From Bradyrhizobium sp. AUGA SZCCT0283 (GTDB taxonomy: Bacteria > Pseudomonadota > Alphaproteobacteria > Rhizobiales > Xanthobacteraceae), in the NCBI RefSeq assembly GCF_018130385.1, contig NZ_JAFCLU010000004.1, positions 248,001 to 312,000 on the forward strand: a DNA stretch of 64,000 nucleotides. The letters are read 5' to 3'. The notes beneath the pieces are model-generated. The model was given only the letters and a program-made list of their open reading frames with translations, was not told where the DNA came from and made no database searches. This document shows, piece after piece, positions 37,529 through 47,311 of this stretch; within the stretch, counting starts at the first letter, position 1, and the number at the start of each line of letters is the position of its first letter. A program made the translations under genes and the position numbers.

Positions 37529-37542
37529 GGTCAATATTGACC
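37529..37542. promoter_or_regulatory. 14-bp palindrome upstream of the Crp-type gene
   Basis: GGTCAATATTGACC is a perfect palindrome in the gap between the Crp-type gene (minus) and the zinc-ribbon gene (plus). Position and symmetry fit an operator for a dimeric regulator, possibly autoregulation. Confidence 0.45.
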
Positions 37543-37636
37543 TGCGGACCGTTTTTGAGGGCGTGAACATCACCCGGTCAGGGCTCGGTGTCCGGCAATC
37601 TGTCCCGCACCCGCCCGATCCAACGGGGTGCCTCAC

Positions 37637-37882
37637 ATGCCCAACTCTCACGCACTACCGACCGATCCGCCGCTCAGCGCGGTGGAGCGCCCGCGCTGTA
37701 CGCATTGTCAGGCCCGAATGAACCTGGCCCGCATTGCGCCTGGCCTGGCGGGCTACGAACTCCGCACTTTCGAGTGCGTCAACTGCAATCGTGTCCAGCG
37801 AACCCTGGTGGTCACCGACCCCCTGAGCAGCGACGCGAGAGTGAGAAAGTGGCTCAAAGGCCAGCTCAAATCGCCGAACTAG
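37637..37882 (+). CDS. Small zinc-ribbon protein
   Basis: An 81-residue protein with two CxxC pairs, CTHCQARM and FECVNCNR, about 26 residues apart, which make a zinc ribbon; the sequence between (LARIAPGLAGYELRTF) is typical of a short conserved Bradyrhizobium family as I remember it. Starts at ATG 37637 or GTG 37628. The companion small gene at 37936 follows on the same strand. Function unknown. Confidence 0.65.
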   Translation: MPNSHALPTDPPLSAVERPRCTHCQARMNLARIAPGLAGYELRTFECVNCNRVQRTLVVTDPLSSDARVRKWLKGQLKSPN

Positions 37883-37935
37883 ATCTCGGCGGGCTCACCG
37901 CAATGAGGTCCGGCAAGCGCAACAGGAAGAAGATC

Positions 37936-38106
37936 ATGTTTTTGACAGCCGACCAGCTGGAAAAGCTGGCAGACGCCGCTGCCAGCCAGGCGAACCAGCT
38001 GCTTGAAGGAGAGGAGAGACGAACTGCGCTTTCTCTCGCAGCGCGGCTCAGGGTGCATGCCATCATGAAGCGCGCACTCACACCGCAAGCCGCCAGATCG
38101 AGATAG
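37936..38106 (+). CDS. Small helical protein (56 aa)
   Basis: ATG 37936 is preceded by AGGAAGAAG and opens MFLTADQLEKLADAAASQAN, continuing as a single amphipathic alanine/leucine-rich helix with a basic tail. An in-frame ATG at 37903 would add eleven basic residues. Lies 53 bases after the zinc-ribbon gene. No function can be assigned. Confidence 0.5.
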   Translation: MFLTADQLEKLADAAASQANQLLEGEERRTALSLAARLRVHAIMKRALTPQAARSR

Positions 38107-38108
38107 GA

Positions 38109-38192
38109 CGTGGGGCGGATTGGCCGAAGGCGTCATCCGCCGCTGGATCTGAAACGAGATGGCGGATTACACTTCGTTAATCCGCCCTACAC
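38109..38192. repeat. GGCGGATT-type palindromic intergenic repeat
   Basis: GGGCGGATT (38113-38121) and AATCCGCCC (38179-38187) are outer arms; inner GGCGGATTAC is a further partial copy. I recall this wording as dispersed in Bradyrhizobium. Bases 38193-38424 show nothing further. Confidence 0.7.
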
Positions 38193-38424
38193 GCTGCTTT
38201 TGCCAAGAGGAGCGCCGGTAACGTGGAGTTGCAGTCCTTGACGTCATCCCGATTCGTGTCCATATGTCGGCTAGTCGACACTTGGCCGAACGGCCGGGCG
38301 CTTTGCCTTGCCACTGATTGGCCCGCACGTTTCAGGCCCTTCTCCAAAAATCGATCAACCGCGACGAAGGTGCCGAGCCGTCGGCATCTCGATCTTACGT
38401 ACCCTGTCACATGAGGGGATTTCT

Positions 38425-39489
38425 TTGCACAAGACAGCTGCGCAGTGGCCTAACAGGCAAGAGGGCTTTGGCTTCGTTCAACCGCCTGATGGCGGCGATG
38501 ACGTCCTCGACGCCCGGCGCTGGAAGCGCATCCTGAGCGACTACAGCACCCCAAATCGGCTGCGCAGCATTGCCGAGCTGGCGATCACGGCTTTGCCGCT
38601 CATCGTGTTGTGGACCGCGGCCTGGTTCACCTTCTCCCTTGGCCATGCCTGGGCTTCATTCCTGATCGCTATTCCGGCTGCCGGCTTTCTCGTACGCCTG
38701 TTCATGATCCAGCACGACTGCGGTCATGGCACCTTTTTTGCCGGCCGTCTGGCGAATGACTGGGTCGGCCGCGTCCTCGGCGTGCTCACGCTCACGCCCT
38801 ACGACTGCTGGCGCCGCTCGCATGCCATTCATCATGCCACCACCGGCAACCTCGATCGCCGCGGTATCGGCGATCTCGATACGCTGACCGTGCGCGAATA
38901 CCGCGCCCTTTCCTGGCGGGGTCGTCTGAAATACCGTCTTTACCGCCACCCGCTGATCATGTTCGGGGTCGGACCGGCCTATCTGTTTCTCTTGCAACAG
39001 AGGCTCCCGGTCGGCCTCATGCGCAATGGCTGGCAGCCCTGGGCCAGCACGATGGCAACCAATCTCGCGATTGCCGTCATCGTCGCTACGCTCACATGGT
39101 TTATCGGCATCAAGGCGTTCCTGCTCGTGCATCTTCCGATTACGCTGCTCGCCGGCACGGCCGGCGTATGGCTGTTCTACGTGCAGCATCAATTCGAGCA
39201 CACGACGTGGGACCGCGACGACAGCTGGAACCTGCATCAAGCCGCCCTGCACGGCAGCTCGCATTACGAACTGCCGGCGCTGCTACGCTGGTTCACAGCC
39301 AACATCGGTATCCACCACGTGCATCACCTCTCCAGCCGTATTCCCTATTACCGGCTGCCGCGCGTGCTGCGCGACTATCCTGAACTGCGCGACGTCGGCC
39401 GCATCACGCTGCTGCAGAGCTTCCGGTGTGTCCGGCTCGTGTTGTGGGACGAGGCGCAGCGCCGCCTGGTGTCGTTCCGGGAAATCTGA
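38425..39489 (+). CDS. Membrane fatty acid desaturase
   Basis: A 354-residue di-iron desaturase (PF00487) with about four membrane segments and the three histidine boxes: HDCGH (97-101), HAIHH (133-137) and HHVHH (297-301); QHQFEH adds a further His near 255. The box spacing resembles acyl-lipid delta-12/omega-6 types. The start is inferred as TTG 38425 because GAGGGGAT precedes it and the product then begins close to the conserved part; ATG 38308 would add 39 residues unlike the family. Repeats flank it on both sides and no partner gene is adjacent. Confidence 0.83.
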   Translation: MHKTAAQWPNRQEGFGFVQPPDGGDDVLDARRWKRILSDYSTPNRLRSIAELAITALPLIVLWTAAWFTFSLGHAWASFLIAIPAAGFLVRLFMIQHDCGHGTFFAGRLANDWVGRVLGVLTLTPYDCWRRSHAIHHATTGNLDRRGIGDLDTLTVREYRALSWRGRLKYRLYRHPLIMFGVGPAYLFLLQQRLPVGLMRNGWQPWASTMATNLAIAVIVATLTWFIGIKAFLLVHLPITLLAGTAGVWLFYVQHQFEHTTWDRDDSWNLHQAALHGSSHYELPALLRWFTANIGIHHVHHLSSRIPYYRLPRVLRDYPELRDVGRITLLQSFRCVRLVLWDEAQRRLVSFREI

Positions 39490-39518
39490 GGGCGGGACTT
39501 TCAGGACGCCGCGCGACG

Positions 39519-39626
39519 AGCGGATCAGCCGATTGTCCGCCGTAGCTCGAAGAGCGAACGAGAAAGGCGTAGTTCGCGCTGCATCTCAAGCAGATGGCGG
39601 ATTACGCTCTCGCTAATCCGCGCTAG
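39519..39626. repeat. GGCGGATT-type intergenic repeat
   Basis: CGGATCAGCCGATTGTCCGCC at the left and GGCGGATTACGC..GCTAATCCGCGC at the right make diverged arms of the same family as 38109-38192 and 36681-36760. Confidence 0.65.
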
Positions 39627-39654
39627 GTCATTTGCAGTTCAGGAGAGTCGGACG

Positions 39655-39743
39655 ACCCGTCATTGCGAGGAGCGAAAGCGACGAAGCAATCCATCTATCC
39701 CGGGCGGAGGCGTGGATTGCTTCGCTGCGCTCGCAATGACGAT
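39655..39743. repeat. GTCATTGCGAG palindromic repeat
   Basis: CGTCATTGCGAG (39658-) with GCGACGAAGCAATCCA pairs with TGGATTGCTTCGCTGCGCTCGCAATGACG. A copy begins again at 63982 and a half-copy lies at 33131. Confidence 0.75.
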
Positions 39744-39776
39744 CCAGTCGCCACCGCGTCTGGAACACGATTGGCG

Positions 39777-40745
39777 CTACAGCGTCACCACGATCTTGCC
39801 GAGGTGCTTGTTGGCTTCCATGTGTTCGAATGCCTTGCCGATCTCGGCGAACGGATAAACCTTGTCGATCGGCAATTGCAGTTTTCGCGATTCCACCGCG
39901 CCCCAGATGTCCTTGCGGACCTCGTCAAAAATCTCGCGGACTTCCTCGATGGTGCGGGTGCGGAAGGTGACGCCGACATAGGTGATGCGGCGGGCGGCGT
40001 GCAGGTCGAAATTGAAATCGCCGTGGGTGCCGCCGAGCCGGCCGACATTGACGATGCGGCCCTTGACCTTCGTTGCCGCGAGGTTCTGGTTGGCGACCCT
40101 GCCGGAAACCTGATCGACGATCAGGTCGACGCCTTCGCCGCCCGTCGCCTTCAGCACCTGATCGACCCAGCCGGGATCGCTGGAGTCGATCGCGAGATCG
40201 GCGCCGAATTCCTTCAGGCGTCCGCGGCGCGTTGCATCCGTGGACGAGCCGATCACGAGCTTGGCGCCCTTGAATTTTGCGATCTGCATCGCCATCAGGC
40301 CGACGCCGGAACTGGCGCCCTGGATCAGGACCGTCTGGCCTTTCTGCAGCGCGCCGTTGGTGACCACCGCATTGTGCATGGTGGCGAGGGCTACGGGGAG
40401 GGTGGCGGCTTCCTCGAAATTCATGTTCGAGGGCGCACGGAACAGCCGGCCGTGATCGGCCAGCGTGTACTCGGCGAACGCAGCACCACCTGAGCCCATG
40501 ATCTTGTCGCCGACCTTGACGCCCTTGGCGTCAGGCCCAAGCTCTGCGACTTCGCCCGCCCATTCCATGCCGAGCACGGTGCCGACACCGCCGGCCGCGC
40601 CATGCACATGGCCCTTGGTCATGCCGAGATCGGCGCGGTTGAGACCGCAGGCATGGACCTTGACCAGCACCTGGGTGCCCTTCGGCGAAGGTTTTGCGAC
40701 GTCGGCGATTTCAGCGCCGTTGGCGCCGTACACATAGGCTTTCAT
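39777..40745 (-). CDS. Quinone oxidoreductase-like zinc-free medium-chain dehydrogenase
   Basis: A 322-residue MDR-family protein: N-terminal GroES-like fold (VLVKVHACGLNRADL) and Rossmann domain with the NADP-binding signature VLIQGASSGVGLMAMQIAK (about 140-160). No catalytic or structural zinc cysteines are visible, so it belongs with NADPH:quinone reductases rather than alcohol dehydrogenases. ATG 40745. The flavin oxidoreductase gene lies 33 bases upstream on the same strand, so the two probably form an operon that reduces an organic substrate not identifiable from sequence. Confidence 0.85.
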   Translation of the reverse strand: MKAYVYGANGAEIADVAKPSPKGTQVLVKVHACGLNRADLGMTKGHVHGAAGGVGTVLGMEWAGEVAELGPDAKGVKVGDKIMGSGGAAFAEYTLADHGRLFRAPSNMNFEEAATLPVALATMHNAVVTNGALQKGQTVLIQGASSGVGLMAMQIAKFKGAKLVIGSSTDATRRGRLKEFGADLAIDSSDPGWVDQVLKATGGEGVDLIVDQVSGRVANQNLAATKVKGRIVNVGRLGGTHGDFNFDLHAARRITYVGVTFRTRTIEEVREIFDEVRKDIWGAVESRKLQLPIDKVYPFAEIGKAFEHMEANKHLGKIVVTL

Positions 40746-40778
40746 GGGCTCTTCTCGTTGTTGGCTGTCAGGCCGCTG

Positions 40779-42267
<1,489 letters not shown>

Positions 42268-42462
42268 ATGCAGCGACAGCGTTCCAAGCCCCATACATTG
42301 AAAGAGCAGATTGCGGCCGCGAAGAAGCGCCTTGAAGTCGCAGGATCGCGTTTGCCACCTGGTTTGCTCCGATCCAAACTAGAGCGAAAGATCAGGCATC
42401 TCGATGCCGCTTCCCACATGAACGACTGGCTCACGTCACCCGGCCTCAGGTCGCCCACGTAA
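42268..42462 (+). CDS. Small basic helical protein (64 aa)
   Basis: ATG 42268 has AGGGAG eight bases upstream and opens MQRQRSKPHTLKEQIAAAKK; the middle is a basic helix and the end reads ASHMNDWLTSPGLRSPT. I recall close text from short conserved Bradyrhizobium proteins. TTG 42262 is an alternative start. Followed by a clear terminator. Function unknown. Confidence 0.65.
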   Translation: MQRQRSKPHTLKEQIAAAKKRLEVAGSRLPPGLLRSKLERKIRHLDAASHMNDWLTSPGLRSPT

Positions 42463-42471
42463 GACGCAGTA

Positions 42472-42498
42472 AGGCCGCCTCAGTTGGCGGCCTCTTTC
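42472..42498 (+). terminator. Rho-independent terminator
   Basis: AGGCCGCC (42472-42479) pairs with GGCGGCCT (42486-42493), followed by CTTTCG. Located nine bases after the stop of the small gene. Confidence 0.75.
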
Positions 42499-42618
42499 GT
42501 TCAGTGAAGTGGTTGAAGGGCGCGGAAGAAGACTCTGTCCCCTCCGGGCTATCAGCTGGCAGTGGCCTGGTTGGAAAACGTGAGTGGCCTGTTTTGGATT
42601 AGTGGCGCATAATGCGGC

Positions 42619-42813
42619 ATGTCAGAATCACACCATCGGTCCTGCCAGTGCGGAGCGGTTTACAACCGCACCGAGTCCATGGCCCCCGGCCGCCAGATCA
42701 GCAGCTTTGAATGCTCCGTGTGCAGCGTGACCATGGAAAGCTGGAATACGACATGGGTGCCAACCTATCGGTTGGTTGCCGGTCCCGTCAGGGACGTCGA
42801 ACAAGGCTCCTAA
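42619..42813 (+). CDS. Small zinc-ribbon-like protein (64 aa)
   Basis: Opens MSESHHRSCQCGAVYNRTES and contains C-x-C near residue 9 and CSVC near residue 35, a minimal zinc-ribbon layout similar in style to the protein at 37637. The end (WNTTWVPTYRLVAGP) is conserved-looking. A GGCGGCCTCTTT stretch after the stop repeats the terminator wording of the previous gene with a weaker stem. Function unknown. Confidence 0.6.
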   Translation: MSESHHRSCQCGAVYNRTESMAPGRQISSFECSVCSVTMESWNTTWVPTYRLVAGPVRDVEQGS

Positions 42814-42988
42814 GACCGCGTCAGCTGGCGGCCTCTTTCTTCACAGGGCCCAACGCGCTCCTTCTGCCGTCTCACGCAATCCTCAAGGCCCAGCGCTGTT
42901 GGAACGAACCTGACAGTTGATTGTTCGTTCTTTGCTGCAGCACTTCTTGGATCGTCCCGGATTTTCGTGCACGCCCCATGGAGTGCAT

Positions 42989-44011
42989 ATGATGACCGCA
43001 GCCTACCTCAGGACACGCTCGCCAAGGTCGCTTGCCAATAAAGCCCGTACAATCGCCCAAGCGCATCCTTATGTGATGGCTGCAGCCGCGACTGCCGGAG
43101 CTTTGGCCATATCGGCCCTGGTGAACCGCCGCCTGGCCAGGAATGCTGAGAACGACAATCCGCCCGCCGGTCAGTTCCTCGAGGTAAACGGCGTCCGGCT
43201 CCACTATGTCGAACGTGGCTCAGGCACGCCGCTGGTCCTGCTGCACGGCAACGGCAGCATGATCCAGGATTTTGAAACCAGCGGTCTGATTGATCTGGCC
43301 GCCAGGAACTATCGCGTCATCGTTTTCGATCGCCCTGGCTTCGGCCATAGCGATCGGCCGCGTAATGTTGTCTGGACCCCGGCGGCTCAGGCTGAACTGA
43401 TCAACGGCGCTCTCCATCGGCTGGGCGTCCCGCACGCAATCGTCCTGGGGCACTCGTGGGGCGCTTCTGTTGCAGTTGCGCTGGCGCTCACATATCCGAA
43501 CCTGGTCCAGGGCCTGGTTCTTGCATCGGGCTATTACTATCCGACGTTGCGTCCCGACGTGGTTGCTTTATCCGCCCCCGCGGTGCCTCTCGTGGGCGAT
43601 ATCCTGGGGCACACCATCTCGCCGATTGTAAGCCGAATCATGTGGCCGCTCTTGATGACCAAAATCTTTGGTCCGCGGTCGATGCCGAAGAAGTTTGAGG
43701 GCTTTCCGAAAGAGATGGCCCTTCGTCCTTCCCAGATTCGCGCGTCAGCCGCGGAGTCGGCGCTTATGATTCCAGACGCGTTTCACTACCGCGACGAATA
43801 CGCGAATTTGAAGATGCCCTTGGTCATCGTCGCAGGCGACGAAGACCGGCTGGTCGACATCGATACGCAATCGGCGCGGTTGCACAGCGACGTCCCCCAG
43901 AGCAGGTTTCACCGCGTTCCCGGGGCCGGCCACATGATCCATCAGACTGCGACCGGCGTCGTCATGTCTGCAATCAACGAAGTGGCGATCGCGAGGCCCG
44001 CGCCAGGCTGA
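42989..44011 (+). CDS. Alpha/beta hydrolase
   Basis: A 340-residue alpha/beta-fold hydrolase with an N-terminal hydrophobic segment (about 25-45) that may anchor it in the membrane. Visible are the oxyanion region LLHGNG, the nucleophile Ser156 in GHSWGAS, the acid in GDEDRLVD and the catalytic His in GAGHMIHQ. ATG 42989 (or 42992) has GGAG upstream; an earlier ATT/ATG-less frame from 42917 lacks a ribosome site. It is followed after 34 bases by the HWE kinase gene. The substrate is not predictable. Confidence 0.83.
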   Translation: MMTAAYLRTRSPRSLANKARTIAQAHPYVMAAAATAGALAISALVNRRLARNAENDNPPAGQFLEVNGVRLHYVERGSGTPLVLLHGNGSMIQDFETSGLIDLAARNYRVIVFDRPGFGHSDRPRNVVWTPAAQAELINGALHRLGVPHAIVLGHSWGASVAVALALTYPNLVQGLVLASGYYYPTLRPDVVALSAPAVPLVGDILGHTISPIVSRIMWPLLMTKIFGPRSMPKKFEGFPKEMALRPSQIRASAAESALMIPDAFHYRDEYANLKMPLVIVAGDEDRLVDIDTQSARLHSDVPQSRFHRVPGAGHMIHQTATGVVMSAINEVAIARPAPG

Positions 44012-44045
44012 AAACACGATCGACAAGAGAAGGACGCAAGGCCGG

Positions 44046-45047
44046 ATGTATTCCAACGAAGTGTCCATGCCGGTTTGGCACGAAAAGCACTTGCGAGCGG
44101 CGACCACCGCGGCCGGCGTGGCGCTGTGGTCATGGAATGTCGACACCGACGCCATCACGATGGATGAACGCGCATATGACCTGTGGGAAGTCTCGAAGGA
44201 CGAGAAGCAGATCACATTCGAGATCCTGTCCCAGAACATTCATCCCGCCGATCTGGAAAGGGTCAGATCTGCGTTCGCCGCGACGCGCGCGGTCGTAGGC
44301 GCTTACGAAATCGACTTCCGGATTCTATCAGGCGGCGATATTCGCTGGATCTCCGCCCGGGGCCAGGGCGACGACGCGGACATAGCCGAACGAATTATGT
44401 TTGGCATCTTCCTCGACGTCACCCAGCGCAAGCAGGCCGAAGAGGCCAACGAATTGCTGGCGGGTGAAATGAGTCATCGGGTGAAGAACCTTTTGACCAT
44501 TACAACCGCGCTTACTCAGATCACTTCGCGGTCGGCGGCGACAAAAGAGGATATGGCCCAGGAGCTGACCAGCCGGCTGATGGCATTAGGACGTGCTCAG
44601 GACCTCATTCGTCCCACGCCGGGCCGGGAAAGGGAAGCAGCGCTTCTCGGCGATCTCATCTCGGTACTGCTTGCTCCATATGATGAGAAGGGAGCCAGCG
44701 TTCGCATTCGCGTTTCGGTGCCGAAGATGAATGTTGGAGAAGGTTCGAGCACGACCCTGGCCCTGATTATCCATGAACTGGCAACGAACTCGGCAAAGTA
44801 CGGATCGCTGTCAGTTGCGAGCGGCACGCTGGATGTATCGTGCAATGGCCGGGACGACGAGGTCGTGATCATGTGGACCGAACGGGGTGGACCGCCTGTT
44901 TCGGCTCCCGCCACACTCGTAGGCTTCGGCAGCAAACTGATGCACAGGAGTATGGCCGCGCAGCTCGGGGGCTCTGTCGGCTTTGACTGGTCGGCGGAAG
45001 GTGTGGTCGCCACCCTGCGAATGAGCAAGGACCGCCTCGCGAAGTGA
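44046..45047 (+). CDS. PAS-HWE histidine kinase (soluble)
   Basis: A 333-residue cytoplasmic sensor: one PAS domain (about 15-128; WSWNVDTDAITMDERAYDLW) and an HWE/HisKA_2-type kinase core with His144 in EMSHRVKNLLTITTAL, the Asn box HELATNSAKYG and the WTERGGPPV/GFGSKLM glycine region. HWE kinases in alphaproteobacteria often feed the PhyR/NepR general stress response or light responses. No response regulator gene lies beside it. ATG 44046 has AAGGACGCAAGG upstream. Confidence 0.87.
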   Translation: MYSNEVSMPVWHEKHLRAATTAAGVALWSWNVDTDAITMDERAYDLWEVSKDEKQITFEILSQNIHPADLERVRSAFAATRAVVGAYEIDFRILSGGDIRWISARGQGDDADIAERIMFGIFLDVTQRKQAEEANELLAGEMSHRVKNLLTITTALTQITSRSAATKEDMAQELTSRLMALGRAQDLIRPTPGREREAALLGDLISVLLAPYDEKGASVRIRVSVPKMNVGEGSSTTLALIIHELATNSAKYGSLSVASGTLDVSCNGRDDEVVIMWTERGGPPVSAPATLVGFGSKLMHRSMAAQLGGSVGFDWSAEGVVATLRMSKDRLAK

Positions 45048-45206
45048 GCGGTTTGCAATCGGCATGCGGCAGCGCGTGGTTGCTATCCAGCCATCCAGCC
45101 AGCTGCTACGCGCTGAAGATCATGTCGGCGATGGGGGAGCTCTGGCGTTCGGCGCCGTTGAGAATCGTCCGGTGCTCGTCGCGTTAGCCGACGATATTTC
45201 AGAATC

Positions 45207-45392
45207 TCAATTCCGCGGCGCAATTCTGACTTCGCGAACCGCCAGATAAAGGCTGATCGTACCCACAATGACGGGAAGTAGTCCGATCAGCGTCCAGGCC
45301 AAAGGCGAGCCGGCGCTGATCGTGCCGGCGGCAATCCAGATTCCAAAGGCAATGATGCCTATCGAGATTGAGAACGAGAATGCGTCATTCAT
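45207..45392 (-). CDS. Small two-span membrane protein (61 aa)
   Basis: Opens MNDAFSFSISIGIIAFGIWI; residues 5-24 and 31-50 are hydrophobic spans with AGSPLAW between, and the tail REVRIAPRN is basic. ATG 45392 has a strong GGAGGCCC site. Standalone and convergent with the kinase gene. Function unknown. Confidence 0.6.
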   Translation of the reverse strand: MNDAFSFSISIGIIAFGIWIAAGTISAGSPLAWTLIGLLPVIVGTISLYLAVREVRIAPRN

Positions 45393-45554
45393 GATGGGCC
45401 TCCAAAGACCTGTGCCTGTCGGATGGATGGCAGTCTGTCGGTCAGTTTCGGCATCAACTCCGGGCCGCCACGCAACCTCATCGGCCAACTCGTAAGGCAA
45501 GGAAGGCGGCAATGCCGTGGCTTGTCATCCGCCTTCTCCTGATACGGCGGGGTC

Positions 45555-45773
45555 TTAAGAACCGCCTCTGGCGGGGAATAGCCTGTCAGTGAAACGATCG
45601 AGCCGCTTATCGGAGCCTTGCGTCCCGTTGAGATGGCCGACCAACTCGCCGGAAAGTCGATAAATATTGATCCCTTTTAGGTGATAAAGTTTTCGGCCCT
45701 TGAGGTCGAAGATGGCCGCGCCATCCACCACCCCGACGTGGGCGCCATTGCTATTGAAAATATTGCCGCTCAT
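45555..45773 (-). CDS. Small hypothetical protein (72 aa)
   Basis: ATG 45773 has GGAGGTCAG upstream and opens MSGNIFNSNGAHVGVVDGAA. The middle shows a short repeat-like beta pattern (AIFDLKGRKLYHLKG, INIYRLSGELVGHL) as in strand-rich proteins with G-x-x-h-Y units; the tail is basic. I remember similar short proteins in Bradyrhizobium without known function. Confidence 0.6.
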   Translation of the reverse strand: MSGNIFNSNGAHVGVVDGAAIFDLKGRKLYHLKGINIYRLSGELVGHLNGTQGSDKRLDRFTDRLFPARGGS

Positions 45774-45905
45774 GACTGACCTCCAACCGAGGCTCCGGAG
45801 CCAAGCTGCGCTTGTTGGACCCAGATAGCGAGACAATTCGGACGCCACCCCGGATACTTTGGGGGGATCCAGGCGACCATCGCCAAGCCTGTCGTCACTG
45901 CAGCT

Positions 45906-46127
45906 TTGACCACAACTCCCACCGTACCGCCTCAAAAGGTCGCTGCGTCATCGGCAGCCCAGGCAGCGACGAATTCCGGTGCCGGCCGCGGATCAAGTTC
46001 AACTTACACCGAAGCGGACGCAAAGCTTCCGACGAATTTGCTTCGAATGAGTGATGACTTTAAGAACGGAAACATCGCCAATATCGAGTACCGATTTGGA
46101 CGACAGCTGGCCGCCAAACCCTCTTGA
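45906..46127 (+). CDS. Small hypothetical protein (73 aa), start uncertain
   Basis: Opens at TTG 45906 with an Ala/Thr/Ser-rich stretch and ends NIANIEYRFGRQLAAKPS. The frame stays open upstream to beyond 45830 but without a start codon, so either the TTG is right or an upstream start has been lost. No ribosome site is evident. Low certainty. Confidence 0.35.
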   Translation: MTTTPTVPPQKVAASSAAQAATNSGAGRGSSSTYTEADAKLPTNLLRMSDDFKNGNIANIEYRFGRQLAAKPS

Positions 46128-46276
46128 AACGAAGCTTAGGACAACGACGGCACCGACAATTGTCTCTTGACTGAAGAGGCATCGGACGGTGAGTTTGAAG
46201 AAGTCCGAAACAGCATATAGCACACGGCACGACCATACTCGTCAGGCCGTCAGGAGCGCCAAGGGGGAGGGGTTCT

Positions 46277-46498
46277 ATGTCACACGGCGGAGCCGCGGCT
46301 GCTGGGCTTTTGCTCGTCGCGCTGGCAAATGCGCCAGGGCTGTACCCAGCGAAGGCTGGCAATGAAGTTTGCTCATATGCGGTTTGTGAGAGGATATGCC
46401 TAAGCAGAGCTAATACGGGCGCTCAATGTTCAAGGCGTTGCACAGCCTTTTTGCAAAAGAAAGTCGCATCCGGGCGGTGTAGGAGCGCCACTCCCTAG
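46277..46498 (+). CDS. Small exported cysteine-rich protein (73 aa)
   Basis: ATG 46277 follows a strong GGGGAGGGG site. The N terminus (MSHGGAAAAGLLLVALANAPG) looks like a signal sequence and the remainder has six cysteines (CSYAVCERIC, CSRRC, GRC) in a pattern fit for three disulfides. No known family recognised. Confidence 0.5.
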   Translation: MSHGGAAAAGLLLVALANAPGLYPAKAGNEVCSYAVCERICLSRANTGAQCSRRCTAFLQKKVASGRCRSATP

Positions 46499-46522
46499 TC
46501 TGACCTCCGATATCGGCCCCGC

Positions 46523-47311
46523 CTACTGCCTGAACTCGTTGGTCAACTCGCCGATGCCATCGATCGCAACCGTCACCGTGTTGACCGGGTCTTTCATGAC
46601 GCCGACGCCGACCGATGTGCCGCAGGCGATCAGATCGCCGGGCAGCAGCGTCATGTCGTGGGAGATCTTGCTGACGAGTTCCTGGGCGCTGAAGATCATG
46701 TCTGATATGGGGTAGTTCTGGCGCTCAGTGCCGTTGAGGATGGTGCGCACCACGAGGCTTGCCGGATCGATGCCGGAGGTGATGACGGGCCCGAACGGCC
46801 CATAGCCGTCAAAGCCCTTGGCGCGCGCCCATTGGGCGAAGGTGGCGTCGCGGTTGAGAATGTCGTTGGCGGTGACGTCGTTGACGCAGGTATAGCCGAA
46901 GATGAAATCGTCGGCTTCGTCAGCGGACACGTTGGTGCAGGGCTTTCCGATGACGATGCCGAGTTCGCCCTCATAGGTGGTCTTGCCGTCATAGGAGACG
47001 GGACGTTCGATCACGGCGCCCGGCGCGGCGACGCTGGTGGTGGCTTTCAGGAGATACAAGGGCTCGGCCGGCTCCGGCTGTTGCAGCTTGGCGGCGAGCG
47101 CATGAAAGTTGTTCCAGAGCGCGACGATCTTGGTCGGCTCGGTCGGTGCCAGCACCTCGACTTCCCCAAGCGCCAGTATTCGTCCGCTCGGCCTCGAGGC
47201 GCCGAACAGGCTGCCGTCATGCACGGCGATGCCGGATGGCGTGAGCGCGCCGAAGCCGGTTTGGCCCTGATGGCGGAAGCGAATCCAGTTGGTGACGTTA
47301 CGCTGCAGCAT
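46523..47311 (-). CDS. Fumarylacetoacetate hydrolase-family protein
   Basis: A 262-residue enzyme of the FAH family. The metal-binding carboxylates are visible as Glu114 and Glu116 (TTYEGELGIV) and Asp145 (CVNDVTAND); KIVALWNNFH is the family N-terminal strand and PGDLIACGTSVGVG the C-terminal loop. Members hydrolyse or decarboxylate acylpyruvates and 2-oxo acids. Its ATG overlaps the stop of the ketopantoate-reductase-type gene (ATGA), so the two are co-translated and probably act in one pathway. A longer frame upstream is just the overlapping gene read out of phase. Confidence 0.87.
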   Translation of the reverse strand: MLQRNVTNWIRFRHQGQTGFGALTPSGIAVHDGSLFGASRPSGRILALGEVEVLAPTEPTKIVALWNNFHALAAKLQQPEPAEPLYLLKATTSVAAPGAVIERPVSYDGKTTYEGELGIVIGKPCTNVSADEADDFIFGYTCVNDVTANDILNRDATFAQWARAKGFDGYGPFGPVITSGIDPASLVVRTILNGTERQNYPISDMIFSAQELVSKISHDMTLLPGDLIACGTSVGVGVMKDPVNTVTVAIDGIGELTNEFRQ

